Assembly: GCA_020636445.1 (NCBI GenBank)
Contig: JACJXV010000014.1
Span: forward strand, 17,115-81,114
DNA: 64,000 nt
Origin: Lewinellaceae bacterium
Lineage (GTDB): Bacteria; Bacteroidota; Bacteroidia; Chitinophagales; Saprospiraceae
Direction: 5' to 3'
Of the stretch, positions 25,332-34,283 are shown piece by piece; the first letter of the stretch is position 1, and the number at the start of each line of letters is the position of its first letter. A program made the position numbers and the translations under genes. The notes below the pieces were generated by a model. It saw nothing but the letters and a program-made list of their open reading frames with translations. It was not told the origin of the DNA and did not search any database.

Positions 25332-27026
25332 ATGATGAAAAACGCTTCCTTCCTCCTGCATATCAGCTACTTGCTTTTGCTAGTCCTCGGTTTTACGAGC
25401 ATCGCTTACGGGCAATCCGATGAGCTCAACCGCGAAAGCCTGCTTATTGAAGCGGGGCGCGAAAAACTGTTAGGCAATACCGAAAAAGCCCTGGCACTCT
25501 ATCAACAGATCATTGATAGTAGCCCCAGCGACGTGGTTGCTCCCTACGAAATGGCTCGCATCTATTTGGGTATTGATGAAGCGGGAAAAGCACTTCCCCT
25601 GGCCCGCAGGGCTGCGCAGGGCGATCCCACCAACCCCTGGTTCCAGATTTTACTAGCCAATACCTACGAAAAGCTGGGTCAATTAAAAGAAGCAGCAGGC
25701 GTTTTCGAAACACTAGCCAAAACCCATCCACAGGATTCTTATTTCTCTGAACAATGGGCCTTTCTCCTGGTCAAGGCAGGAGATATAACTGGTGCCCTTC
25801 GTGCTTATGACGATCTCGAGCGCCGCATCGGCATCACCGAAGACATCATCCGCCGCAAGCAGACCCTTTACCTCGGTATTGGGGATACAAAAAAAGCCGC
25901 CCGCGAAATAGAACGCCTCATTGAGGCTTTCCCTAAACGAACAGACTACCAGTACTTGCTCGCTGAATTTTACCAGCAGATCGGTGATGCCGGTAATGCC
26001 CGTAAGGTTTACCAGGCAATTCTCGACCGAGATCCCCAGGAAACCAAAGCAGCCCTGGCCCTGATCGACAATAAACCCACCGGCAATGCCCAGGAAGTAC
26101 AATACATCCAGTCACTGCAACCCCTTTTTGCCGATCGCACCATCGCTATTGACCTTAAAATAAATAAAATCATCCCGCTCCTGCAGCAGCTGGCCAATTC
26201 CGGTGATACGACCCTCGCCCGGCCCCTCCTGGATCTGACAACGCAACTTGAGCAAGCTCATCCGCGCGATGCCAAACCCTATGCCGCTGCCGGGGATATT
26301 CTTTTTTATGCCGGGCAACCCGCGCAGGCCGCTGCCAAATACCAACGTGCCTTACAACTCGATGATACTGTTTTCCCGGTATGGGATCAGTTAATTTTAG
26401 CCAACCTGGCACAAGGAGACCTTGATGCCGCCCGGCGTCATGCCGAGAATGCAATGGACATTTTCCCCAATAAAGCCGTACTCTTTTACTACGCTGGCCA
26501 GGCCAACGCCCTGCAGAGTAAATGGGAAAAGGCTACCGCCGACCTGGAACAAGCACAACTGATGGCCGGTCGGGCCAGCGAGTTGCTCCCCGATATCGAA
26601 AGCCTGCTGGCATGGGCCTACGCCAATACCCGCCAGGATTCCAAAGCACAGGCGCTTTTTGCCAGTGCCCGTCAACGAAACCCTAAATCCGCAACGGTTC
26701 TGGCCCGCCAGTCGCTGGCAACCCAAAATGCTGACCAAGCAATGGCCCTGGCGCAGCAAGCCCGCCAATTGGAAGCCCAAAACCCGGAGGCCATTCACGC
26801 CCTGGCCTGGGCACAATACCGGCAAGGGCAATTGGATGAGGCACAAAAGAGCCTGCAACCCCTGCTTAAAGGAGCGAATCCCCTGGTCCTGGAACATTAT
26901 GGGGATATGCTGTTTCGTATAGGTCAAACCGAATCAGCTATTCAATATTGGAACCAGGCACGTAACTCGGGCAGCATTAACCCCGTCTTAGTAAAGAAGA
27001 TAACCGATAAACAACTCCATGAATAA
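25332..27026 (+). CDS. TPR repeat protein, secreted
   Basis: A 564-residue protein with a signal peptide (about 1-27, ending IAYGQ) and a chain of TPR units from residue 35 on, such as KALALYQQIIDSSPSD, AARVYQ-like and AAKYQRALQLDDTVFPVW helices, covering the whole mature protein. It probably acts in the periplasm as a scaffold. It overlaps the DUF4292 gene by eight bases and heads the TPR-DUF4292-EnvC unit that is widespread in Bacteroidota and linked to cell-envelope maintenance by its EnvC partner; the precise role of this TPR member is not known. Confidence 0.9.
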   Translation: MMKNASFLLHISYLLLLVLGFTSIAYGQSDELNRESLLIEAGREKLLGNTEKALALYQQIIDSSPSDVVAPYEMARIYLGIDEAGKALPLARRAAQGDPTNPWFQILLANTYEKLGQLKEAAGVFETLAKTHPQDSYFSEQWAFLLVKAGDITGALRAYDDLERRIGITEDIIRRKQTLYLGIGDTKKAAREIERLIEAFPKRTDYQYLLAEFYQQIGDAGNARKVYQAILDRDPQETKAALALIDNKPTGNAQEVQYIQSLQPLFADRTIAIDLKINKIIPLLQQLANSGDTTLARPLLDLTTQLEQAHPRDAKPYAAAGDILFYAGQPAQAAAKYQRALQLDDTVFPVWDQLILANLAQGDLDAARRHAENAMDIFPNKAVLFYYAGQANALQSKWEKATADLEQAQLMAGRASELLPDIESLLAWAYANTRQDSKAQALFASARQRNPKSATVLARQSLATQNADQAMALAQQARQLEAQNPEAIHALAWAQYRQGQLDEAQKSLQPLLKGANPLVLEHYGDMLFRIGQTESAIQYWNQARNSGSINPVLVKKITDKQLHE

Positions 27027-27801
27027 ATACGCTTTGTCCTTTTTCGTTCTTTTCCTGGGTGCCAGCCTTTTCTTGTTCTCCGGCTGTGGAACGGCTAAAA
27101 AAACAGGCACGACCAGCACTACAGAAAAACGCTCTGCAGATTTCCTGTTCAGCCGCCTGAATAGTCAACGCCTTGACGCTGAATGGCTCGATGCCAAAGC
27201 CAAAATAGCGTTCGCGGACGACTACTTTTCGGTACGAGCTACGGCCCAAATTCGCCTGCAGCGCGACAGCGCTATCTGGATGTCACTGCGAAAACTGGGG
27301 TTCGAAGCAGCAAGAGTGCTCATTTTGCCCGACTCCGTGCATATCCTCGATCGCCTGAATAACGAATATGCTGTTTATGGCCTTGATTACCTGGGCAAAA
27401 AATATAACCTTCCCGCAAGCTTTGCCATGATCCAGGATCTACTGCTCGGCAATGCCGTTTGGCTCGGCGGCAGCGGCCGAAAGGTCGAAAATGAAGGTGC
27501 TAACCTCATCCTGATTGATCAAACCAATCAGGAAGAATTGCGCTACCAACTCGACGGCAAGAGTTATCACTTACAAGCGATGACCTACCTCAACAAACCC
27601 CACCAGCGGTCGTTAGCGGTTACCTTTGAAGAATATAATTCGGCGCTGGGCCGCAAACAATTTGCTTATTTTCGTAATTTTAAGCTCAGTAGCGAGGAAA
27701 CCGGCCCCGTCGCCGTGGATATCCAGTTTACTCAGGTAGAATTCAATGTCCCGACTAGCTTTCCCTTCGAGGTTCCCGGCCGATTCACACGTGTGGATTA
27801 A
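27019..27801 (+). CDS. DUF4292 lipoprotein
   Basis: A 260-residue lipoprotein: signal peptide with lipobox LFSGC (cysteine near residue 23). The mature part is beta-rich, with the family strand DAKAKIAFADDYFSVRATAQ and the stretch WMSLRKLGFEAARVL. It resembles a LolA/LolB-like half-barrel, which could bind acyl chains; that is inference from fold and from its location. It is flanked and overlapped by TPR and EnvC genes. Confidence 0.88.
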   Translation: MNKYALSFFVLFLGASLFLFSGCGTAKKTGTTSTTEKRSADFLFSRLNSQRLDAEWLDAKAKIAFADDYFSVRATAQIRLQRDSAIWMSLRKLGFEAARVLILPDSVHILDRLNNEYAVYGLDYLGKKYNLPASFAMIQDLLLGNAVWLGGSGRKVENEGANLILIDQTNQEELRYQLDGKSYHLQAMTYLNKPHQRSLAVTFEEYNSALGRKQFAYFRNFKLSSEETGPVAVDIQFTQVEFNVPTSFPFEVPGRFTRVD

Positions 27802-28987
27802 ATGGCTGTTGATAATAGGCTTCCTGGCAGTTGCCTTGCCCGGAATAACCCAAAGTCGGCGTGACCTGGAGGAAAAGCGCAAGCGCCTGCTCCAAAACAT
27901 CGAGCGAACCTCCAAGCAATTAGTTGCCACCCAATCGAACAAGGAAAAAACCTTGCAGCGATATCTTACACTCCAGCAGCAAATTCGCCAACGCCAGCAA
28001 CTACTCAATACCATTCGGGAAGAGATGATCTTTACCGAAGCCAGTATCGCGCGTACTAACGACGTACTGAACTCCCTACAAGCGGATGTAACCCGTCTGC
28101 AAAAAGAATACACCCAGATGCTCCGGGTAGCCCTGCGGCATCGGCTAAATCATAGTTATTTATTCTTTCTGCTTTCCGCCGACAACCTCAATGAGGCGTT
28201 CCGTCGTTGGCAATACCTGCGGCAGTATGAGCGTTACCGCCGTCGCCAGGCACATCTCATCAGGGAAACCCAGCGAACGTTAGCCGATAAATCCGTACAA
28301 CTCGAAGCCCGGCTGGCTGAAAAAGCTAACCTCCTCGGAGTCACAGAACTCCAAAAAACAAAACTGAGTACGGAACTTACAGACAAAGACAACTTGTTAC
28401 AAAGTCTGAAAACAGATGAACGCAAGTTAGCCAGCACTTTAAGCAGCCAAGAAGAAGCTGCCCGCCAGCTGAATTCGGTAATTGAAAATATTATTCGCCA
28501 GGAAATGGAAGCCGTACGCAGGCGCGCCCGGACCTCAGAAATTATACCCACTAAGGATGGCGCTACCGCTACTAACGCCGCATCCGGGAATAGTTTCCAG
28601 GAGCAAAAAGGCCGTTTGCCCTGGCCGGTAGCTTCCGGCCAAATCGTCAGGGGTTATGGCACGCAGGCGCACCCTACCTTGAAAAGTGTACGAATCACCA
28701 ACAACGGTATTGATATTCGTACCACCCAGGGTGCACCGGTCAAGGCAATATTCGCTGGCAAGGTAGCTGGAACACAATTTATCCCCGGCTATCAGAATAC
28801 CGTAATTCTGCAGCATGGCACCTATTACTCGGTTTACTCAAACCTTGCTACCTTGCGGGTCAAACGCGGTGACTCCGTCAGTGCCGAGCAGGTGATTGGC
28901 GAGCTTGGCCAGGAAAAACCGGAAGTACACTTCGAAGTGTGGCGCGAAAAACAGCGTTTGAACCCCGCCGAGTGGGTGCAGCAATAA
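27746..28987 (+). CDS. EnvC-type murein hydrolase activator, degenerate M23
   Basis: A 413-residue protein with an N-terminal signal-like segment, a coiled coil (about 35-270) and a C-terminal LytM/M23 fold. The zinc ligands are lost: the HxxxD motif reads NNGID, the middle histidine position is YSVYSNL and the last motif reads VHF. Such inactive EnvC/NlpD factors activate amidases that split septal peptidoglycan. The frame opens at ATG 27746, 56 bases inside DUF4292; GTG 27791 (V16), overlapping by 11 bases, gives a better signal peptide (MWIKWLLIIGFLAV) and is favoured here, but the annotated start is kept long. Confidence 0.88.
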   Translation: MSRLAFPSRFPADSHVWIKWLLIIGFLAVALPGITQSRRDLEEKRKRLLQNIERTSKQLVATQSNKEKTLQRYLTLQQQIRQRQQLLNTIREEMIFTEASIARTNDVLNSLQADVTRLQKEYTQMLRVALRHRLNHSYLFFLLSADNLNEAFRRWQYLRQYERYRRRQAHLIRETQRTLADKSVQLEARLAEKANLLGVTELQKTKLSTELTDKDNLLQSLKTDERKLASTLSSQEEAARQLNSVIENIIRQEMEAVRRRARTSEIIPTKDGATATNAASGNSFQEQKGRLPWPVASGQIVRGYGTQAHPTLKSVRITNNGIDIRTTQGAPVKAIFAGKVAGTQFIPGYQNTVILQHGTYYSVYSNLATLRVKRGDSVSAEQVIGELGQEKPEVHFEVWREKQRLNPAEWVQQ

Positions 28988-29019
28988 GCCCCCGGCCTTC
29001 ATCATCAACCTAATCGTTT

Positions 29020-30234
29020 ATGGCCCAAGAGTGGAATGTAGGAGAGAAAGAGCGCAAAGGTCTGCAAAAACAAACCGAATATGCCGTACTGGTCGGGCTG
29101 ATCCAAAAAGGTCAAACCGAAGAACAGGTCACGGAATACCTCGATGAACTGGAGTTTCTCGCAATGACCGCCGGCGCAGAAGCCCGTAAACGCTTTATCC
29201 AAAAGCTCCCCCATCCGGATTCCCGAAGCTTTATTGGCAAAGGCAAAATTGAAGAAATCAAAGCCTACATTGACGCCCATGAGGATGTCAACATGGTCAT
29301 TTTTGACGATGACCTCACCGGTAAACAGACTAACCATCTGGAGGAAGCACTTAAGGTAAAGATCATCGACCGCAGTAGCCTGATTCTCGATATTTTTGCC
29401 TCGCGGGCCCAAACCGCCCAGGCTAAAACACAAGTCGAACTGGCGCAAATGCAATACCTCCTCCCCCGCTTGCGGGGTCTCTGGACTCACCTTGAGCGCC
29501 AACGCGGGGGTATCGGAATGCGGGGCCCCGGGGAAAAAGAAATTGAAACAGACCGCCGGATAATTCGCGACAAAATAGCCTTGCTGAAAAAGCGCCTGGA
29601 AAAAATCGACCTGCAGAATACAACCCAACGGAAAAATCGCGGTGAACTGATTCGCGTTTCGCTCGTTGGCTATACCAACGTAGGCAAGTCGACACTGATG
29701 AATATCCTCAGCAAGTCAGAGGTTTTTGCGGAGGACAAACTCTTTGCCACCCTCGACACTACGGTGCGGAAAGTCGTTTTTGAAAATGTCCCCTTCCTGC
29801 TCTCCGATACCGTCGGGTTTATTCGCAAGCTCCCCCATCACCTGATCGAAAGTTTTAAATCCACGCTCGATGAAGTCCGGGAAAGCGATATACTCATTCA
29901 TGTCGTGGATATTGCCCATCCCCAGCATGAAGACCATATCCGCACAGTAAATGTTACGCTCCAGGAGCTGGAAGCCATCGAAAAACCTACCCTCTTTGTC
30001 TTCAATAAGTTCGACCTTTTTCGCGAACGTTACTATGACCCCTTCATCGACGACGAAGCCCGCCAGGAGATCGAAGAAGGCCTGCAGGGGAACCTTAAAA
30101 ACCTCTTTGAACATGATAACGTCCTCATTTCTGCCGTACGCAAAGAAAATATCGACGTATTGCGCGAAAAAATGTTGACAATGATCAAAGAACAATATAA
30201 ACTGCGGTATCCGTATCAGTCGCGGCAATGGTAA
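29020..30234 (+). CDS. hflX: GTPase HflX
   Basis: A 404-residue ribosome-associated GTPase that splits stalled ribosomes. The N-terminal domain contains the conserved DNIDL-like glycine-rich linker RGGIGMRGPGEKEIETDRR, followed by a helical linker and the G domain starting at VGYTNVGKSTLMN (about 217), DTVGF (G3) and NKFDL (G4). Length is normal. It lies 32 bases after envC on the same strand and may be co-transcribed. Confidence 0.97.
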   Translation: MAQEWNVGEKERKGLQKQTEYAVLVGLIQKGQTEEQVTEYLDELEFLAMTAGAEARKRFIQKLPHPDSRSFIGKGKIEEIKAYIDAHEDVNMVIFDDDLTGKQTNHLEEALKVKIIDRSSLILDIFASRAQTAQAKTQVELAQMQYLLPRLRGLWTHLERQRGGIGMRGPGEKEIETDRRIIRDKIALLKKRLEKIDLQNTTQRKNRGELIRVSLVGYTNVGKSTLMNILSKSEVFAEDKLFATLDTTVRKVVFENVPFLLSDTVGFIRKLPHHLIESFKSTLDEVRESDILIHVVDIAHPQHEDHIRTVNVTLQELEAIEKPTLFVFNKFDLFRERYYDPFIDDEARQEIEEGLQGNLKNLFEHDNVLISAVRKENIDVLREKMLTMIKEQYKLRYPYQSRQW

Positions 30235-30273
30235 CCCTTTTTTGCCACTGACTAACTGTCCGGCAAACCCCTT

Positions 30274-31380
30274 ATGCCCTATATCATGATCCTGGAACAC
30301 TATGCAAATCTTTTAGTCCATTATTGCCTCGAAATTCAACCCGGGGATAAATTACTCGTCCGGACCACCCTATTGGCCGAACCCCTGGTACGGGAGGTTT
30401 ACCGCCTGGCGCTCCGCGCGGGTGCCCACGTCGAAGTTGATTTCGACTTTGCGGAAAAAAATCGCATCTTCCTCCAGGAGGCCGGAGAAGCACAACTGGA
30501 CTTCGTTTCGCCTGCCTACCAACAGGCAATGGAAACCTTCGATGCCTACCTCTACATTCGTGCGCCTTATAACCTGCGGGAAGATCAACAGGTTGACCCC
30601 GCCAAAGCACGGCGTCGCAGCCAGGCGCTCAGTGGCGTCAATCAAACTTATTTCCGGCGAACCGCCACCCGCGAATTGAAGCGCAACCTGTGCCAGTACC
30701 CTACGCAGGCAGCAGCTCAGGAGGCCGGAATGTCCCTGGAAGAATACGAAAAATTCGTCTACGGTGCCTGTCAACTATATGCCCCTGACCCTATTGCCGC
30801 CTGGCACGAGGTTCGGCGCCAACAGCAGCATATCGTAGATCACCTTAACCAATGCCAGCAGGTGCGCTACGTGGGGCCGGGTACTGATCTGACTTTTTCC
30901 ACTACCGGCCGCACCTGGATCAATTCTGATGGCCGAACCAATATGCCCTCCGGAGAAGTCTACACCTCTCCGGTAGAAGACTCGGTCAACGGAGTAGTAT
31001 ACTTTTCCTACCCCGGCCTCTACCAGGGGCACGAAGTAGAAGACGTCACCCTCTGGGTCAAAGATGGTTATATTGAAAAGTGGACTGCCCGGCGAGGCCA
31101 GGATTTCCTCGATGAGATTTTCCAAACTGCAGGCACCCGGCGTTTTGGCGAAGCAGCCATCGGCACCAACTACAACATTTCCCGCATGACCCGCAATATC
31201 CTCTTTGATGAGAAAATTGGCGGAACAGTACACCTGGCTATTGGGCAATCCTATCTTCAGGCCGGCGGGAAAAACGAATCAACCGTCCACTGGGATATGA
31301 TCACCGATATGACCCAGGGAGGGGAAATTTTTGCCGACGGTAAAAAGATATATGCGAATGGTCAATTCTTACTCACCTAA
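30274..31380 (+). CDS. M29 family aminopeptidase
   Basis: A 368-residue metallo-aminopeptidase of the AmpS/M29 type. All expected metal and catalytic residues appear in order: Glu in GEVYTSPVEDS, Glu in RRFGEAAIGTN, His in GTVHLAIGQSY with Tyr soon after, and His and Asp in STVHWDMI. It releases N-terminal residues from peptides in the cytoplasm (no signal peptide). It lies 39 bases after hflX on the same strand. The start MPYIM fits; ATG 30286 is an alternative. Confidence 0.93.
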   Translation: MPYIMILEHYANLLVHYCLEIQPGDKLLVRTTLLAEPLVREVYRLALRAGAHVEVDFDFAEKNRIFLQEAGEAQLDFVSPAYQQAMETFDAYLYIRAPYNLREDQQVDPAKARRRSQALSGVNQTYFRRTATRELKRNLCQYPTQAAAQEAGMSLEEYEKFVYGACQLYAPDPIAAWHEVRRQQQHIVDHLNQCQQVRYVGPGTDLTFSTTGRTWINSDGRTNMPSGEVYTSPVEDSVNGVVYFSYPGLYQGHEVEDVTLWVKDGYIEKWTARRGQDFLDEIFQTAGTRRFGEAAIGTNYNISRMTRNILFDEKIGGTVHLAIGQSYLQAGGKNESTVHWDMITDMTQGGEIFADGKKIYANGQFLLT

Positions 31381-31571
31381 TTCAATTTCTGCAAGTAGAT
31401 AAAATGCCCTAAATACAAGGCTTTACAACAGATGCAGGCCGATTTTTTGGCCCGGGAAAAGAGCGAGTCTAGAATTTTATCCATAACTTGCACAGTGAAA
31501 CACTAGAAACCAGTTATATTTTTGATAGTGAGCACGTTGAAAAAAATTGCAGACCCAAAACACATTAAACC

Positions 31572-32321
31572 GTGAACAACAAAACGATTGCATTCCTAGA
31601 ATTAAAGTATGGCAACATTTACGGCGGGTACCCCAATTTCTATGCAATCAGTGAAATTGCCCTGCTAGTCTTCGAGTATGGATCCAATAAGATCTTCTTA
31701 GAGAGCTGGATCAACAATGCTAATGTAGACATCGTCACTGTAACCTCTAAAACCAACGAACTGGGCCACACTGTTGGTCGCGTGAAAGAAGTCTTCAACA
31801 TGAAAACGGGTCGCCGCCGGCCTTATGATGAAGAATTCAAACTTTCCGAAGAAGATTTACAGGAAGAATTCCGCAAACTGCGGCCTTCCAAAATGCCGAT
31901 CAAAAACTTCCTGATCAAAAACTTCCGCAAGTATCGATTCATGGATATCGTCGTCTTCGACGGTCGCCGCGACGTATTCCTCTGCGAACGCTCGGGAGCT
32001 AACTTTGGTCATTACAACATCATCGACTTACAGAAAGACTTCAACAAGGAGACCGATTACCTGTTCTCCCTTAACAAACTGGCCGTAGTCGCTAACTTCG
32101 AACTCGATCGCTCCTATCTGCGGACCAACAACCTGGAATACTGGCTGCACCCCATCGCTGCTCGCCAAATTGTACCCAAGTCGGCCGCCTATGATGCTGC
32201 CCGGCTCATGATGGTATTCAATGAATGGCACCTGCACCACGATGACTTCCTCATCAAAGCACAGTTATTGCTTAACCGCATTCAGGTTACCAAAGCCGCC
32301 GATTCAGGAGATGATGATTAA
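31572..32321 (+). CDS. Hypothetical protein, possible degenerate DnaQ-like exonuclease fold
   Basis: A 249-residue cytoplasmic protein. It opens with a strand motif FLELKYGN and a following EIALLVFEY that resemble the FIDLETTG...EIGAVVFE start of DEDD exonucleases, but the DxE residues are replaced by ExK. A later VVFDGRRDVFLCERS and a helix SAAYDAARLMMVFNEW resemble motifs II and III. If the similarity is real, the protein is inactive or altered. It starts at GTG 31572; no upstream ATG is in frame. It stands alone, followed by a hairpin. Confidence 0.6.
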   Translation: MNNKTIAFLELKYGNIYGGYPNFYAISEIALLVFEYGSNKIFLESWINNANVDIVTVTSKTNELGHTVGRVKEVFNMKTGRRRPYDEEFKLSEEDLQEEFRKLRPSKMPIKNFLIKNFRKYRFMDIVVFDGRRDVFLCERSGANFGHYNIIDLQKDFNKETDYLFSLNKLAVVANFELDRSYLRTNNLEYWLHPIAARQIVPKSAAYDAARLMMVFNEWHLHHDDFLIKAQLLLNRIQVTKAADSGDDD

Positions 32322-32330
32322 GAAAGAAAT

Positions 32331-32361
32331 GAGAAACCGGAAATCAGTTTTCCGGTTTCTC
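32331..32361 (+). terminator. Hairpin after the exonuclease-like gene
   Basis: Arms GAGAAACCGGAA (32331-32342) and TTCCGGTTTCTC (32350-32361) form a perfect 12-bp stem ten bases after the stop. There is no clear T-run, so it may work as a weak terminator or 3-prime stabiliser. Confidence 0.6.
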
Positions 32362-32379
32362 GTTCCTCGTTGAGCGTTA

Positions 32380-32729
32380 TTTATCCGCCTCTGGCGGGCT
32401 CGTTAAACGTTGAGCGGTTTTTACCCGCAGAAACCTTCGGTGCAGGAGGGTTACCTGCCATAGCTTTAGCGCAAGTCGGGGTCTGTTCCTCTCCCTATCT
32501 CTAAATGAGTCTACTCTGATTTTTGGCTAACCGGCAAGTTTAGTCCGCAGGTCACTACCCAGCCCCATACGGGCAAGCTTGGTTTAGAGCCGAGCCTACG
32601 GCACTAGTTTAGAGAAATGTTATGGTTGATAACTCAACAAGCCCTTCAGTGCCATTAACTCTAAACCAGTGAGCGCAGCGAACGGCTCTAAACCAGTAGG
32701 GAGCAAAGCGACCTACGGCCCTAAACCAT
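32380..32729. repeat. Intergenic mosaic repeat region C
   Basis: This gap has no gene. It contains several CTCTAAACC and CTAAACC words with GCGA-type blocks, as in region B. At about 32690-32720 the core GAGCAAAGCGA is enclosed by GTAGG and CCTAC arms, different from but equivalent to those in region B. A GCCG/CGGC hairpin and a CCGCC...GGCGG stretch are near the left half. Confidence 0.75.
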
Positions 32730-34139
32730 CTAAACCTCCACTTCCTGTCCCAAGGCTGGAATATCAACCTGTGCAAAACCTGCTTTAGTTAGCATTTCCT
32801 GAAATGCCTGTTGGGCATCATAATCGCCGTGTACAAGGAAGATACGCTTGGCGTGTTCGCGCTGTGGACGTAGAAAATCAAATAACTCCAGGCGATCCCC
32901 ATGTGCGGAGAAGGAATCCATCACTTCTACCTTGGCCCTGACGGGTTTCCAGTCGCCGAACAATCGCAAGTGGTCAGCTCCGGCACGCAACTTACCCCCC
33001 GGGGTATCTGGCGAGCAATACCCCACAATCAAAATGGTATTTTGCTCGTGGTCAATATTGTTATAGACATGGTGCTTAATCCGCCCTGCATTGATCATGC
33101 CAGCAGCACTGATGATAATACAGGCCTCCTTGGAGGTGTTCAAAGCCTTAGATTGCTCTACCTTGCGGATATAATGAAGCCGGTTAAACCCAAAAGGATT
33201 ATCATCCACCAGCATGTATTCGGTAAGTTCAGCGTCGAAACACTCCGGGTGGGAAGCAAAAACCATCGTGGCGTTAACCGCCAGTGGGCTATCCACATAC
33301 ACCGGAATATCAGGTAACTGGCCGGCATTCGCAAGTTTGTCCAACATGTAAACCAACTCCTGCGTACGCCCCACGCTAAATGCGGGGATGATCACTTTTC
33401 CGCCACGTTTCACACAGGTGTCCTGAATAATCTGGAGGAAATGGCCTGTTTCGGCAGGTGCGCTTTCGTGTTCGCGGTCACCATAGGTCGATTCACTAAT
33501 CAGCACATCTACTTCCGGCATGGGCTGCGGATCCCGCAAGATCGGGCGATTGGGCCTGCCTATATCACCGGTAAACCCAACGTGAATGGTGCGATTGCCC
33601 TCCCGGATACGCAAGGTCACACTGGCACTGCCCAGAATATGACCGGCATCGCGAAAAATGGCCTCTACCCGGTCGTTGATACGGAACCAGTGATCATAAC
33701 TGTAGGTGATAAACCGATCCATCGCCTGGTGGACATCATCGAGGGTATAGAGTGGCTCGCGAAAAGCAACATCTTCAAACTTGGCTTTTTCGGCCTTCTT
33801 CTTGTTGAAATACTCGGCATCGCGTTCCTGAATCATGGCACTATCCATCAGCATAATGCCGCATAAGCTGCGGGTGGCATGAGTGGCATGGATATCACCT
33901 TTGAAGCCATCTTTCACCAGTTTCGGTACCCGACCGGTATGATCAATATGTGCATGCGATAGAATCAGGCAGTCTACATCCTCCGGCTCGAAGAGCCATT
34001 CCCGGTTGAAGTTCTCCATAGAATCTTCATACCCCTGATACAGACCACAATCGAGCAAAATAGTGAACCCATCATCGAGGGTAAGCAAATGGGCACTGCC
34101 GGTCACTTCGCGGGCGGCACCACAGAATTTTATTTTCAT
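32730..34139 (-). CDS. Beta-CASP metallo-beta-lactamase-fold nuclease
   Basis: A 469-residue enzyme of the CPSF/RNA-processing exonuclease family. The MBL motif is HAHIDH (H62, H64, D66, H67), with further ligands in DAGHILGSA and the beta-CASP region around PAFSVGRTQELV. The C-terminal RMMBL portion holds SFSAHGDR. Such enzymes cut RNA, or act as RNase J-like proteins. It starts at ATG 34139 and is monocistronic. The stop is adjacent to repeat region C. Confidence 0.92.
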   Translation of the reverse strand: MKIKFCGAAREVTGSAHLLTLDDGFTILLDCGLYQGYEDSMENFNREWLFEPEDVDCLILSHAHIDHTGRVPKLVKDGFKGDIHATHATRSLCGIMLMDSAMIQERDAEYFNKKKAEKAKFEDVAFREPLYTLDDVHQAMDRFITYSYDHWFRINDRVEAIFRDAGHILGSASVTLRIREGNRTIHVGFTGDIGRPNRPILRDPQPMPEVDVLISESTYGDREHESAPAETGHFLQIIQDTCVKRGGKVIIPAFSVGRTQELVYMLDKLANAGQLPDIPVYVDSPLAVNATMVFASHPECFDAELTEYMLVDDNPFGFNRLHYIRKVEQSKALNTSKEACIIISAAGMINAGRIKHHVYNNIDHEQNTILIVGYCSPDTPGGKLRAGADHLRLFGDWKPVRAKVEVMDSFSAHGDRLELFDFLRPQREHAKRIFLVHGDYDAQQAFQEMLTKAGFAQVDIPALGQEVEV

Positions 34140-34177
34140 AGACTTATTTCCATAACGGTGTGAACCCTGAAAATAAG

Positions 34178-34219
34178 AAAAAAGCCATTCTAGCAGAAAC
34201 TTTCGTTCGCTAAAATGGC
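34178..34219 (-). terminator. Terminator of the DUF4097-like gene
   Basis: Read on the minus strand, arms GCCATTTTAGC and GCTAGAATGGC form an 11-bp stem with one mismatch, followed by six T. It lies about 65 bases after the stop at 34284 and before the nuclease gene. Confidence 0.8.
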
Positions 34220-34283
34220 CTACCTATGGTTCGTAAAATTGGTTTCCCGCTGGCGTTACGAACGCCGGAAGCTCATTAAGCTT

